Shown here: positions 16,934 through 26,777 of the stretch, piece after piece
Numbering within the stretch: the stretch's first letter is position 1
How the letters are laid out: the number at the start of each line of letters is the position of its first letter
The notes under the pieces: generated by a model
Database searches by the model: none
Told to the model about the DNA's origin: nothing
The model's input: the letters and a program-made list of their open reading frames with translations, nothing else
Program-made: the position numbers and the translations under genes
Assembly (NCBI GenBank): GCA_934162205.1
Contig: CAKPIA010000003.1
Coordinates: 1-64,000 of the forward strand
DNA length: 64,000 nucleotides
Origin: an uncultured Clostridia bacterium
Lineage (GTDB): Bacteria > Bacillota > Clostridia > TANB77 > CAG-508
Direction: 5' to 3'

Positions 16934-17821
16934 TTAAATTGGTTCTGCCCATTTTTCTATATATTCTTTTGGAATTTTCAAACTTCCTGATCCAATTCCT
17001 ATATCATTATTTGGTTTTTTATCTCCATGAAAATCACTACCACCACTTACAAATAAATTATTGTCTTTAGTATAATTTAAAAGTATATTTATTCTATTGT
17101 CAACTTCTGCCGAAGGATGAAAACACTCAACGCCATCTAGTTTTACTTCATTTCTTAAATAATCAATAAAACCTATTGTGTTTCCAAATTTATATTCATA
17201 TGGATGAGCTAGAAAGCATAAGCCTCCGGCTTCATGTATTTTATTTGCAACATCTTTAAACATAGGCTTTGGAAAATTATCTTCTCCCATATAAAATATA
17301 CTGTTAGGATTATCTAACCCATTTCTTCTAAAATCATTAAACGAATTCTTAAATTCTTTCATGATACTCATATTTTCTTGATGCTTTATAAGTTCAAAAT
17401 ACATATATACTACAAAAAAGTCTGTTACTGGAATATCTTTTCTTATATTGTTTAAATCATAAACCAATTTATTTTCATCACATATTTTAATAATTTTATT
17501 TTTAGATTTCTCAAATTTTTCTTTTAATATATCATATGAGTAAAATTTATTGGACCATTCTTCTATAATTTCATCTTTTTTTATATTATATGCTAAGAAT
17601 TCAATTCTTTTTCCATCATAAAGAGTTGCATTCATTTCTGCACCTTTAATTATTTTACCATTAAATATTTTTTTACTTAATGCTTTGTCTTTATATTGTT
17701 TACATGTATTATGATCTGTTATTGAAATATACTCTAGCTTTTTTTCTTCACATTTTTTTAGTACATATTCTAATGTCTTATCTCCATCAGAATATAATGT
17801 ATGAATATGCATATCTACCAT
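16934..17821 (-). CDS. PHP-domain metal-dependent phosphoesterase
   Basis: A 295-residue PHP-fold hydrolase like TrpH/YciV, likely acting on nucleotide or 3',5'-bisphosphate substrates with three metals. The metal motifs are HIHTLYSDG at the N-terminus, ITDHNT, FLAHPYEYK and GGSDFHGDKK near the end. ATG at 17821 is preferred: GGAG lies 10 bases before it, whereas the GTG at 17830 is too close to that site. The middle (residues 110-170) is a helical insertion seen in many members. No neighbour indicates a pathway. Confidence 0.85.
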   Translation of the reverse strand: MVDMHIHTLYSDGDKTLEYVLKKCEEKKLEYISITDHNTCKQYKDKALSKKIFNGKIIKGAEMNATLYDGKRIEFLAYNIKKDEIIEEWSNKFYSYDILKEKFEKSKNKIIKICDENKLVYDLNNIRKDIPVTDFFVVYMYFELIKHQENMSIMKEFKNSFNDFRRNGLDNPNSIFYMGEDNFPKPMFKDVANKIHEAGGLCFLAHPYEYKFGNTIGFIDYLRNEVKLDGVECFHPSAEVDNRINILLNYTKDNNLFVSGGSDFHGDKKPNNDIGIGSGSLKIPKEYIEKWAEPI

Positions 17822-17884
17822 CAAAACCACACTCCAATTTATTATGAATATCTAAAATTTAATTCATAATAATATTTTTCTTAA

Positions 17885-18259
17885 ACTTATTTTACTAAAT
17901 CTAAATTTCCATTAATAATTTTAGGTGAAAATCCACTTATCTCATCAAATAAAATCCCTTCTGGTATTTCAATTCCATAGGTATATTTCCTTACCTTCCA
18001 TAAATGCTTCATATAATTCAAGAAATGTTAAGCCACCAACATAATTCTTTTTACCATTTTCATGACCTATATCATATGTAAAACCTATTTCTTTTGTTTT
18101 TAATAAAAAATCTATTAAGTATTGCTCATCTTCACAATTATCTACCATTATCTCAGATCCTTTTATGTTACCATTTTTATTAAGCTTATTAATAATATTA
18201 ATAAGTTCGTAAGGCTTAACGCAAAAAAATTTAATATTTAAGCTTAGCATTATTTCCAT
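17885..18259 (-). pseudogene. Degraded TIM-barrel (sugar isomerase-like) fragment
   Basis: An open frame of 96 residues (17969-18259) contains SEIMVDNCEDEQYL and GFTYDIGHENGKKNYVG, resembling the (L)EN...ED and LDxGHAN strands of xylose-isomerase-like/AP-endonuclease-2 TIM barrels. A complete member has about 270 residues. After its stop, a different frame continues with YTYGIEIPEGILFDEISGFS to a TAA at about 17888, another coding-like tail. The 5' end starts right after the secA terminator with only weak translation signals. I read this as two decayed fragments; a genuine short gene is less likely. Confidence 0.4.
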
Positions 18260-18303
18260 TAAGCTTCTTCAATTCTTATTTTAAATTGTTATTAATGTTA
18301 TTT

Positions 18304-18334
18304 AAAAAAAGTCGCTCAATTGCGACTTTTTTAT
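18304..18334 (-). terminator. Terminator of secA
   Basis: AAAAGTCGC and GCGACTTTT with a TCAATT loop and a long T run. Confidence 0.9.
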
Positions 18335-18353
18335 TTTCTATAATTTAGCATAA

Positions 18354-21110
18354 CTATTGATTTCTTCCGCAACAGTTTTTATACTTCTTACCACTTCCAC
18401 ATGGACAAGGATCATTTCTACCGATTTTTGGTCCTTCATTAACTACTGTTCTATTAATGTCATCTGAAATTTTTCCACCATTGTCAACACTATTTATTGC
18501 TTCTAATGCTGCACCTGTTATTTTTGCAGTTTCATGTCTTTTGGCTTCACCTTGTTTACGTATATTCATAAGAATTTTTACAACATCAACTTTAATATCA
18601 GCAATCATTTGATCAAACATGTCAAATCCTTCAATTCTATATTGAACAACTGGATCTTTTTGACCATATGCACGAAGACCAATACCATCTTTTAATTCAT
18701 CCATACTATCTATATGGTTCATCCATTTTTCATCAACAACTTTAAGCATTACAACTCTTTCAAGCTCTCTCATTTCTTCTGAACCAATTTCTTGTTCTTT
18801 AGCTTGATATTTTTCATGTGCTTTGTTCTTTAATTCTGTTGAAATTGCATCTGGATTTGATTTATTTTCTTTAATAACATCTAATATGTCTATTCCAAAA
18901 ATGTTTAAAATTTCTGTATTTAAACTTTCTACATTAACAGTATTATTTTCACTTTCAATATACATTGAAACAACTTCATCAGAAATGCTATCAATCATAT
19001 TTAAAATATTACCATTAATATTTTCTCCGTCTAATACTTGTCTTCTTTGAGCATAAATTATTTCTCTTTGTGCATTCATAACATCATCATATTTTAATAC
19101 ATTTTTTCTTATGCTAAAGTTTCTTCCTTCAACTTTCTTTTGAGCATTTTCTACTGCATTAGAAATAATTCTTGATTCGATTGGTAAACTTTCATCAGCT
19201 CCAAGTTTGTCATAAACTTTTGTTACCATATCTCCACCAAAGATTTTCATTAAGTCATCATCTAATCCTATATAGAATTTTGACTCACCAGGATCTCCTT
19301 GACGTCCACTACGTCCACGTAATTGGTTGTCAATTCTTCTTGATTCATGCCTTTCTGTTCCTATTATTTTTAATCCACCAGCAGCAATTACTTTTTCTTT
19401 TTCTTCTTTGATTTCTTCATCATATTTCTTTTCTAGTTCTGCAAATTTTTCTCTTGCTCTTAATATTTCTTGGTCGTCTGTTTCATAATATGTATTAGAT
19501 TCTTCTATTAAGTTTTCTGGAACTTTATTTTTCTTCATTTCTTGTTTTGCTAAAAATTCACTATTTCCTCCAAGCATAATGTCAGTACCACGTCCTGCCA
19601 TATTTGTTGCTATTGTTACAGCACCATATTTACCTGCTTGAGCAACAATTTCAGCTTCTTTTTCATGGAATTTAGCATTTAAGACTTCATGAGGAATTCC
19701 TTCTTTTTTAAGTTTTTGACTTAATTTTTCAGATTTTTCGATTGATACTGTACCAACCAATACTGGTTGTCCTTTTTTATGACTTTCTTTTATGCTCTCA
19801 ACAATTGCATTGTATTTAGCATTTTCATTTTTATATATTACGTCTGTTTGATCATCTCTAATCATAGGTTTGTTTGTAGGAATTTCTATAACATCTAAGT
19901 TATATATTTCTTCAAATTCTGCTTCTTCTGTCATAGCAGTACCTGTCATACCTGATAATTTGTCATACATTCTAAAATAATTTTGGAATGTAATTGTTGC
20001 AAGTGTTTTTGATTCATCAGCGATTTTAACATGTTCTTTTGCTTCAATTGCTTGATGTAATCCGTTGTTATATCTTCTTCCATACATTATACGTCCAGTA
20101 AACTCGTCAACTATTAATACTTCCCCATCTTTAACGATATAATCTATATCTTTTTTCATTACACCATGTGCACGTAAAGCTTGATTTACATGATGTACTA
20201 ATGTTGAGTTTTCTAAGTCATTAAAGTTGTCTAATTTAAAAAATTCTTCTGCTTTTTTAATACCTTTTAATGTAAGAGATGCAGATTTTGCTTTTAAATC
20301 TACTATATAATCATATTTTTCATTATCTTCAGCTTGATCAAAATCTTTTACATCTTCTTCTACAATAACTTTTGCTTCTAATCTTTTAACAAAGTCATTA
20401 GCTTTTTTGTATAGATCAGATGATTCATTTGCTCTACCTGATATTATAAGAGGAGTTCTTGCTTCGTCTATTAAAATACTATCAATTTCGTCTACGATTG
20501 CATAACTTAGTCCTCTTTGTACTAATTGGTTTTTATATATAACCATATTATCTCTTAGATAATCAAATCCAAATTCATTATTTGTACCATATGTTACGTC
20601 AGCAGCATATGCTTTTTGTTTTTCGTCAGGTTCCATACCTGCAATTACAAGACCAACAGATAGTCCTAAAAATTTATATAATTTTCCCATCCATTCACTA
20701 TCTCTTTTAGCCAAGTAATCATTAACAGTAATAACATGTACACCTTTTCCAGTAAGTGCGTTTAAGTATACTGGAAGTGTTGCAACTAAAGTTTTACCTT
20801 CACCAGTTTTCATTTCTGCTATTCTTCCTTGGTGTAATATAATACCACCAATTAATTGAACATCAAAATGTCTCATTCCTAAAGCTCTTTTTGATGCTTC
20901 TCTAACTACTGCAAAACTTTCTGGTAATATATCATCTAAAGTTTCACCTTTTTGTAATCTACTTTTAAATTCATCTGTTTTAGCTCTTAATTCTTTATCA
21001 GATAATTTTGATATTTCTTCTTCTAAAGAGTTAATTTTATTTACTATAGGCATAACTCTTTTAACTTCTTTTTCACTATATGATTTAAATATTTTGTTAA
21101 ATACACTCAT
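18354..21110 (-). CDS. secA: Preprotein translocase ATPase SecA
   Basis: The motor that pushes unfolded proteins through SecYEG. Its 918 residues are complete: Walker A KTGEGKT at 101-107, DEAD-type [20 protein letters not shown], second nucleotide domain with [11 protein letters not shown] and [20 protein letters not shown], helical scaffold and wing, and the zinc-binding C-terminal tail [16 protein letters not shown] that contacts SecB or the ribosome. ATG at 21110 follows AGGAGGG. A strong terminator follows the gene, so it is a monocistronic unit here. Confidence 0.97.
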   Translation of the reverse strand: MSVFNKIFKSYSEKEVKRVMPIVNKINSLEEEISKLSDKELRAKTDEFKSRLQKGETLDDILPESFAVVREASKRALGMRHFDVQLIGGIILHQGRIAEMKTGEGKTLVATLPVYLNALTGKGVHVITVNDYLAKRDSEWMGKLYKFLGLSVGLVIAGMEPDEKQKAYAADVTYGTNNEFGFDYLRDNMVIYKNQLVQRGLSYAIVDEIDSILIDEARTPLIISGRANESSDLYKKANDFVKRLEAKVIVEEDVKDFDQAEDNEKYDYIVDLKAKSASLTLKGIKKAEEFFKLDNFNDLENSTLVHHVNQALRAHGVMKKDIDYIVKDGEVLIVDEFTGRIMYGRRYNNGLHQAIEAKEHVKIADESKTLATITFQNYFRMYDKLSGMTGTAMTEEAEFEEIYNLDVIEIPTNKPMIRDDQTDVIYKNENAKYNAIVESIKESHKKGQPVLVGTVSIEKSEKLSQKLKKEGIPHEVLNAKFHEKEAEIVAQAGKYGAVTIATNMAGRGTDIMLGGNSEFLAKQEMKKNKVPENLIEESNTYYETDDQEILRAREKFAELEKKYDEEIKEEKEKVIAAGGLKIIGTERHESRRIDNQLRGRSGRQGDPGESKFYIGLDDDLMKIFGGDMVTKVYDKLGADESLPIESRIISNAVENAQKKVEGRNFSIRKNVLKYDDVMNAQREIIYAQRRQVLDGENINGNILNMIDSISDEVVSMYIESENNTVNVESLNTEILNIFGIDILDVIKENKSNPDAISTELKNKAHEKYQAKEQEIGSEEMRELERVVMLKVVDEKWMNHIDSMDELKDGIGLRAYGQKDPVVQYRIEGFDMFDQMIADIKVDVVKILMNIRKQGEAKRHETAKITGAALEAINSVDNGGKISDDINRTVVNEGPKIGRNDPCPCGSGKKYKNCCGRNQ

Positions 21111-21246
21111 TCGTATGTAACCCTCCTAAGTTTAGATTTACGTTGTAACTATATCACTATTTTTTGCATTTATCAAGGAATTTTTGAAAAAAATGTGAAT
21201 ATAATTGAACTAATTACAAATTTAATTAATTGGAGGTATAAATTTA

Positions 21247-21792
21247 ATGTTTATATATAATGTAAAAATTAATGGTAGTCGTTTTTTTAAAATCTTTTTT
21301 ACTATTGTTGTAATATTTATGGCTTTTCTATTTATATTTGGAATGTATAAAATTTTTGGAAATGCATCTAATAATTTTAAGGTTTCAGATAAACAAGAAT
21401 CAAGTGTTATAGAAATAAATTCAAACAATTATACAAATGTATTAAAAACAGTACATAATGACTTAAATTCATATACAGGAAAAGAAATAAAGTGCACAGG
21501 ATATGTTTATAAATTATTAGATTTTAAAGATAATCAGTTTGTATTAGCAAGAAATATGGTTATTTCATCTAATCACCAATATGTTGTCGTAGGTTTTCTA
21601 TGTGAATCAAATGAAATTAAAAAGTTTGCTGAAAATTCATGGGTTGAAATTACAGGCACTATAACAAAAGGTGATTATCACGGAGAAATTCCTGTTATTA
21701 AAATTAAGGAGATCAGAGAAACTAATAAACCTAACGAAGATTATGTGTATCCTCCTGATGACTCTTTTATTCCTACTAATGCGATATTGTAG
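21247..21792 (+). CDS. DUF1980/TIGR03943-like membrane-anchored protein
   Basis: A 181-residue protein with one N-terminal span (residues about 17-37), then an extracytoplasmic OB-like domain with YTGKEIKCTGYVYKLLDF, ARNMVISSNHQYVVVGFLCE and SWVEITGTITKGDYHGEIP. This matches the C-terminal domain of YcgQ/DUF1980 proteins, usually found beside a YcgR-type permease. No permease is present here, which is unusual, so function is uncertain. GGAGGT lies 8 bases before the ATG. It runs opposite to its neighbours; the GC-rich repeat element follows its stop. Confidence 0.75.
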   Translation: MFIYNVKINGSRFFKIFFTIVVIFMAFLFIFGMYKIFGNASNNFKVSDKQESSVIEINSNNYTNVLKTVHNDLNSYTGKEIKCTGYVYKLLDFKDNQFVLARNMVISSNHQYVVVGFLCESNEIKKFAENSWVEITGTITKGDYHGEIPVIKIKEIRETNKPNEDYVYPPDDSFIPTNAIL

Positions 21793-21814
21793 TAAAAATA
21801 TTACATTAATATTT

Positions 21815-21945
21815 AATTGTCATATGTTGTTTTTTATACCTTGTTGTCGCAGCCCTCGGAATCCTACGGGAAGGCTGCTCCATTCGCCCTTCGCTTACGC
21901 TCCGGTTGATCGCTACGCGGTATTGCAAAACAAAATATGACAATT
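21815..21945. repeat. GC-rich interspersed element, copy 1
   Basis: A 131-bp unit. The GC-rich core (about 21838-21920) holds GTTGTCGCAGCC, GGCTGC and GATCGCTACGCGG and is nearly identical to the cores at 28018-28151 (inverted) and 53795-53928. The outer arms AATTGTCATAT and ATATGACAATT (continuing to TTGTTTT / AAAACAA) are unique to this copy and pair with each other. It lies between two convergent genes, where its hairpin could act as terminator. No coding potential. Confidence 0.85.
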
Positions 21946-21997
21946 TTTATATACAATATTAAATTTTATTATAAAATTATATTTTATTTATTATCTC

Positions 21998-23095
21998 TTA
22001 TCTTTTATCAAAAATGCTCTTAATAACCCCATTATCTATAAAAGTAGCAAATATATCTTTAAAAATAATTAATATTATTGGACCAATAATCATTCCTATT
22101 ACTCCCATAAATTTAAAGCCTGTATACATAGCAATTAATGTAAAGATTGGATGTATTCCAATTTGTTTACTTACTATTCTTGGCTCTATAAATTGTCTTA
22201 CAACAGACATTATTATCCATAGTAATATAATTGCCATACCTAATTTTAAATCACCATTTAAAGCAGAAATTATTCCCCATGGTACCATTACTGTTCCAGA
22301 ACCTAATATTGGAAGTGCATCAACAAATCCAATTGCTAAGGCAATTAAAAGAGGATATTCAACATTTAATTTTATAAATTTAAAAATATATAAACCTATT
22401 AAAGAAATTATAAAAGAAATAAATATTAAAATACACTCTGCTTTTAAAAAACTTCCTAACATTTTTATTATTTCTCTTAAATGTATTCCTATTTTTTTTA
22501 CCCATTTTTCTGGTAAATGATGTTCCATTTGATCTAATATATAAATTTTATCAGTACAAATAAAATATAAAGATAATATTGTTACAACAAAATAAATTGC
22601 AATTGTAGGAATTGACGTTATAAAACTCATTAAGCTATTCAAAGCATTTTTAAGCCAATTTGATATCGTTGTTAAAAAATCTGATGTAGAATTTTGAATG
22701 ATATTTTGTACTTCACTAGAAAGTTTTATTTTATCAAAATTAAAGCTATTCATAATATTTTGTATTTGTATGTAAGCTTTATCAAAATAATCATTTATAC
22801 CTTGCATTAAATTTGTAGCCTCTGAAATTAACGTGGTTATTCCCCATGCTAGTCCACCTAAAATAATTGTAAAAGCAATTATAAAAATTATAATTGAACT
22901 TGTTTTTCTTGTTAATTTACTTTTTTTCATAATAAATTTTATAGCAGGTTCTAATAATAATGATATAACAAACGCTATTAAAAATGGCATGTAAAATATA
23001 GATAATTTAAATGCCAAGAAAAGTCCTATTAATATAATTAATACATAAACAATTCTAGTTAATACCTTTGTCCAATATGACATATCTATTATCAT
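21998..23095 (-). CDS. AI-2E family permease, YtvI-like
   Basis: A 365-residue integral membrane protein of the AI-2E/PerM family (PF01594): N-terminal paired spans, a long periplasmic-side helical region (residues about 85-150), and the conserved C-terminal signature DALPILGSGTVMVPWGI followed by more spans. In spore formers the closest relatives are called YtvI, with a proposed sporulation role; family members export diverse substrates or act as Na+/H+ antiporters. GGAGG-like sequence CTGGAGGG precedes the ATG. Precise substrate unknown. Confidence 0.82.
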   Translation of the reverse strand: MIIDMSYWTKVLTRIVYVLIILIGLFLAFKLSIFYMPFLIAFVISLLLEPAIKFIMKKSKLTRKTSSIIIFIIAFTIILGGLAWGITTLISEATNLMQGINDYFDKAYIQIQNIMNSFNFDKIKLSSEVQNIIQNSTSDFLTTISNWLKNALNSLMSFITSIPTIAIYFVVTILSLYFICTDKIYILDQMEHHLPEKWVKKIGIHLREIIKMLGSFLKAECILIFISFIISLIGLYIFKFIKLNVEYPLLIALAIGFVDALPILGSGTVMVPWGIISALNGDLKLGMAIILLWIIMSVVRQFIEPRIVSKQIGIHPIFTLIAMYTGFKFMGVIGMIIGPIILIIFKDIFATFIDNGVIKSIFDKR

Positions 23096-23141
23096 AAAAT
23101 CCCTCCAGTATATTATATGTATACAAAATTTAAAATAAAAC

Positions 23142-23167
23142 TAAGTCCAATAAAAATATTGGACTTA
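23142..23167 (-). terminator. Terminator of the CBS gene
   Basis: TAAGTCCAATA and TATTGGACTTA, perfect arms with a short loop, 21 bases past the stop. Confidence 0.75.
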
Positions 23168-23187
23168 ATTAAAAGATCTTCAATTTA

Positions 23188-23634
23188 TTACTCGTTATTT
23201 TTATTTTGTCCTTTGCAATTGCATATATTTTCTATTGTTGTAAAAACTTGTTCTTTTCCTAGTTCTTGATTATAATGTGCTAGATCTCCCATTGTTAATA
23301 TTCCTACAACTTTATCATTTTCTAATACTGGTATTCTTCTTATTTGATTTTCAGACATTTTTTTCTCTGCAGAATTTACCTCGTCATTTGAATTACATGT
23401 ACAAACATCACATGTCATTATTTCACTTACTGGTGTTTGATCTGTATTCTTATTGCAAGCTATACTTCTTAAAATTATATCTCTATCTGTAACAATTCCT
23501 ACAATACCATTATTATCATCGCATACAGGTATACAACCAACATGGTTTTGACACATTAATTTAGCAACTTGTCCAACATTACAATCCGGTTTTACACAAC
23601 ATACCTCATTACACATACATTCACTAACTTTCAT
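23188..23634 (-). CDS. CBS-domain pair protein
   Basis: A 148-residue soluble protein made of two CBS motifs (residues about 8-65 and 75-132) that fold into a Bateman module binding adenosyl ligands. The motif GIVGIVTDRDIILR ends the first and KVVGILTMGDLA the second. It is unusually rich in Cys (MCNEVCCVKPDC, TCDVCTC, CNCKG), at least eleven in total, which could bind metal or sense redox state. There is no attached catalytic domain. Related free CBS proteins in Firmicutes are linked to stress or sporulation, but this is not shown here. Confidence 0.88.
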   Translation of the reverse strand: MKVSECMCNEVCCVKPDCNVGQVAKLMCQNHVGCIPVCDDNNGIVGIVTDRDIILRSIACNKNTDQTPVSEIMTCDVCTCNSNDEVNSAEKKMSENQIRRIPVLENDKVVGILTMGDLAHYNQELGKEQVFTTIENICNCKGQNKNNE

Positions 23635-23806
23635 ATATTTACCACCTTTCGTTTGTGTTAAAATTTAAATTATGATTTTAACATTATTATTTTATACAAT
23701 TAAAAAAAATATATTCAAATTCAAAATTTTAATTTTTAAATTTGTTTTTTATTGAATAAATCTTTTAAATAATTTTTTTGTACAGTATAATTTTCTAAAT
23801 TATAAA

Positions 23807-23840
23807 AGAACAAAAGCGGACATTAATAACTTTTGTTCTT
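23807..23840. terminator. Second hairpin after the Pro-rich gene
   Basis: AGAACAAAAG and CTTTTGTTCT pair around a 13-base loop, just beyond the stronger terminator. No long T run on either side. Confidence 0.45.
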
Positions 23841-23845
23841 ATAAT

Positions 23846-23878
23846 ATAAAAAATAGAGTATAAAACTCTATTTTTTTA
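23846..23878 (-). terminator. Terminator of the Pro-rich protein gene
   Basis: AAAATAGAGT and ACTCTATTTT stem with A and T runs on both sides, so active in either direction; it overlaps the stop codon. Confidence 0.8.
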
Positions 23879-24493
23879 ATATTCATATATATCATAATTA
23901 TCTTGGAAGTCTCTTGGCATAAATGGAGGTCTGCCTCCTGGCCTAGGACCCATTCCACCCGGAAAGTTTGGTCTCATAGGTGGTCTTACTGGTGGTCTAG
24001 GTGGTCTTTGATTATTTCCACCTAATAATTCTCTTATTAACAAAATTCTAATTAAGTCATTTAGTACAAAATTTCTTCCTCCAATTTGTCTTGTTTCTCC
24101 GCTTCTATTTTCTACTTTTACATCCATTTTTTTATTTGAATTATTCATACCATTTTGAGTATTTTCCCCACTTCTATTGTTAACACTATTTCCAATATTA
24201 TTGCTCAAATTAATATTAATATTTACTTCTTCATTTCCTTCAATAGCCATATAGATCTCATTTGTCATACTATCAATTAATTGTTTGGTAATTGGTTTTG
24301 TATTATTATTACAAACCTTACATACCATAGGATAAACAATTCTATATATTTTAGGATAACACTCTTCCAAATCCTTATTAATTTCCATATTTTGTTCTTG
24401 GCAATTATTATTCATATTATATGTATTATAATTATTAACCATTGGATACCCCAAAATGCTTCTTATATAATCATCATATGATTCGTTATACAT
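23876..24493 (-). CDS. Asn-rich protein with Pro/Gly-rich tail, possible spore coat protein
   Basis: 205 residues: a Tyr/Asn-rich head (MYNESYDDYIRSILGYPM), a conserved-looking helical block (CYPKIYRIVYPMVCKVC, TKQLIDSMTNEIYMAIEG), an Asn/Ser linker, a second helix (FVLNDLIRILLIRELLGG) and a tail of RPP and PGG repeats ending in DNYDIYEY. Composition and architecture resemble clostridial coat or exosporium proteins, but no named family was recognised. GGAGG lies 9 bases from the ATG. It is a single-gene unit with two hairpins after it. Confidence 0.7.
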   Translation of the reverse strand: MYNESYDDYIRSILGYPMVNNYNTYNMNNNCQEQNMEINKDLEECYPKIYRIVYPMVCKVCNNNTKPITKQLIDSMTNEIYMAIEGNEEVNININLSNNIGNSVNNRSGENTQNGMNNSNKKMDVKVENRSGETRQIGGRNFVLNDLIRILLIRELLGGNNQRPPRPPVRPPMRPNFPGGMGPRPGGRPPFMPRDFQDNYDIYEY

Positions 24494-24548
24494 AAATTTA
24501 ACCTCCTTGCAAAATCTATAATATATTATGCAAGAAGGTCTTTATTAG

Positions 24549-25949
24549 TTACAAATTATTTACTAAATTTTTAAATTGATTTCCTCTATCCGCAAAGTTC
24601 TTAAACATATCAAAACTTGCACTTGCAGGAGAAAATATTACAACTTGATTTGGTTTAGCAATTTTATTTGCAATTTGAACAGTTTGTTCCAAAGTATCAC
24701 ATTGATAAATATCCATATATTTATGTTCTAAATCAAGTTCATCTTTCACAGCATTAAATATCTTTTCTGAAGTTTGCCCTATAAGTATTAAAGCTTTTAC
24801 TTTATCAACAATAGGTTTTGCTAGTGGTTCATAATCTAATTTCTTATCATAACCACCTGCAATTAAGATAATTTCTTCATCAAAAGCATTTAATGCTGAC
24901 AATGTTCTAGTTGGAGAAGAACTTGCTGAGTCATTATACCATCTTACATTATCAATTGTTCTTACTAATTCTATTCTATGTTCTACTCCAGTAAATTCCT
25001 TTATTGTTTGAACAGCCTTTTCTATTGGAACAAGATCTTTAGTTGCAGCAATTGCAGCACAAATATTTTCATAATTATGTTTTCCTTTTATTAGTAATTG
25101 TTTTGTATCTAATATGTGTTTTCTAACCTTATCGTCACATTCTTTTATAATATCTTCATCCACTATATAACCATTATCTAGTTTTTCTTTACTGCTAAAA
25201 AATATAACATTTCCATTTGCTTCGCTTTCACAAGCTCTAGTTATTACATTATCATAATTTAAAATTAAAGTTCCACCTTTATCTTGATATCTAAATATGT
25301 TTTTCTTTGAATCTATATATTCTTCATAATCTTTATGTATGTTCAAATGATTTGGAGTTATATTTGTTATAACAGATATTTGAGGACTTACTTGCATTCC
25401 CATTAATTGAAAACTACTTAATTCTAAAACAACAATATCTTCTGGAGTCATTTCATTTAGTTTAGTAAATAATGGTATACCAATATTACCACCCAAAAAA
25501 CAATTATATCCTGCATTTTTTAATATTTTATAAATTAATGTAGTTGTAGTTGTTTTTCCATCACTTCCGGTTATTCCTATAACAGGACATGGACACATTT
25601 TCATTAATAGTTCTATTTCTGTTGTTACTACTGCTCCCCTATTCTCTTCTTCAACTAATTCTGCTCTAGTTGGTAAACAACTAGGAGAACGAAATATTAA
25701 ATCAAATCCTTTTAATTCTGAAAGACAGTTTTTACCAAGTGAAAATTCCATTGAATATTTTGTTACTTTATCCATGATTTCATTTGGAATGTTATCTATA
25801 TCTTTTTCATCAAAAATCTTAACTATAGCATTATTAGCATGTAAATAATCCAATAATGGTAAATTACTTACACCTAATCCAATTATAGCAACTTTCCTTC
25901 CAACTAAATAATTATTAAATTCTTCTAATTTGTCATTTACATATTCCAT
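24549..25949 (-). CDS. murD: UDP-N-acetylmuramoyl-L-alanine--D-glutamate ligase
   Basis: Adds D-glutamate to UDP-MurNAc-L-Ala in cytoplasmic peptidoglycan synthesis. It has the N-terminal Rossmann-like domain (VAIIGLGVSNLPLL), the ATP loop GITGSDGKTTTT, the central ligase domain with NITPNHLNIHKDYEEY, and a C-terminal domain with WYNDSASSSPTRTLSAL and SPASASFDMFKNFADRG. ATG at 25949 is chosen because GGGGAG lies 7 bases before it; the frame extends five residues upstream to 25964. It follows the cytidylate-kinase-like gene by 18 bases, so they are probably co-transcribed. Confidence 0.94.
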   Translation of the reverse strand: MEYVNDKLEEFNNYLVGRKVAIIGLGVSNLPLLDYLHANNAIVKIFDEKDIDNIPNEIMDKVTKYSMEFSLGKNCLSELKGFDLIFRSPSCLPTRAELVEEENRGAVVTTEIELLMKMCPCPVIGITGSDGKTTTTTLIYKILKNAGYNCFLGGNIGIPLFTKLNEMTPEDIVVLELSSFQLMGMQVSPQISVITNITPNHLNIHKDYEEYIDSKKNIFRYQDKGGTLILNYDNVITRACESEANGNVIFFSSKEKLDNGYIVDEDIIKECDDKVRKHILDTKQLLIKGKHNYENICAAIAATKDLVPIEKAVQTIKEFTGVEHRIELVRTIDNVRWYNDSASSSPTRTLSALNAFDEEIILIAGGYDKKLDYEPLAKPIVDKVKALILIGQTSEKIFNAVKDELDLEHKYMDIYQCDTLEQTVQIANKIAKPNQVVIFSPASASFDMFKNFADRGNQFKNLVNNL

Positions 25950-25967
25950 AATCTCACTCCCCATTAA

Positions 25968-26648
25968 TTAAATAACTGTTTCTAATTTAATATTATCTAA
26001 TACTTTTTCACATGATTCTCTTACATTTTTGCAATTAGTAACATCAATAATTTTTGTATTATCATAAATATCATAATAGCCAGTTTCTTTTTGAAGTTTA
26101 TCTCTTTTTTCTATTGTTTCTTTTATTTGTTCTTGTGATAGTTTTCCATTATATTGTATGAACTTTCTTCTAATTCGTTCATCTATACTTGCTGTTATAA
26201 AAAAGTGATATGTTACATCAGGATACATTTTAACTATATCTCTTGATGATAATATAATATTATATTTTTTTCTATAATCATCTATAAGTTTCTTGCCAAA
26301 CTCATATAATTTACTATTATCAGCTTTGTTAGATATTTTTGATACAGCAAGAGAATTTTCATTTGATTGTAAATCTTCATCTTCTATTTTCTTATCATCT
26401 ATATATATAACAGTTTCTCTGTTTTCTAATTTAATTTTTATGTTTAATTCATTCATTATTTCATGTGCATCAATATTTTTTTTGATATCTATTTTTTTAT
26501 TTTTTATACCATAAACTATTCCTCTATATATGTTTCCACCATGTAGAATTATAGAATTTGGTATATAATTTAGTAATTCTTTACAAATAGAAGTTTTGCC
26601 GGCACCAACTAAACCTTCTATTCCAATTACCATATTCTTATTTTCCAT
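25968..26648 (-). CDS. Cytidylate kinase-like P-loop protein
   Basis: A 226-residue nucleoside-monophosphate-kinase-fold protein. The Walker A GLVGAGKTS is at residues 11-19; ILSSRDIVKMYPDVTYHFFI parallels the GRDIGTVVFPDA...F segment of Cmk, and ITASIDERIRRKFIQ parallels the lid (ASxxxRAxRR). The CMP-binding region (residues 60-110) is divergent and the usual ARRR is missing. It may be a true CMP kinase or a related kinase with another substrate. It shares a transcript with murD. Confidence 0.72.
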   Translation of the reverse strand: MENKNMVIGIEGLVGAGKTSICKELLNYIPNSIILHGGNIYRGIVYGIKNKKIDIKKNIDAHEIMNELNIKIKLENRETVIYIDDKKIEDEDLQSNENSLAVSKISNKADNSKLYEFGKKLIDDYRKKYNIILSSRDIVKMYPDVTYHFFITASIDERIRRKFIQYNGKLSQEQIKETIEKRDKLQKETGYYDIYDNTKIIDVTNCKNVRESCEKVLDNIKLETVI

Positions 26649-26777
26649 TTTACAACTCCCTTAAAACATCTAACATGTATTATACAATATTTTTATATAA
26701 AAAACAAATTAAATTGAATATAAACATATTTTTTGGAAAAAATATAAATATACCATAAAAAACGGAGGTGCATTTTT

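Noticed and set aside
21841..21940. Short peptide encoded by the GC-rich element
   Set aside because: The open frame through copy 1 is broken in the other copies, so the element is non-coding.
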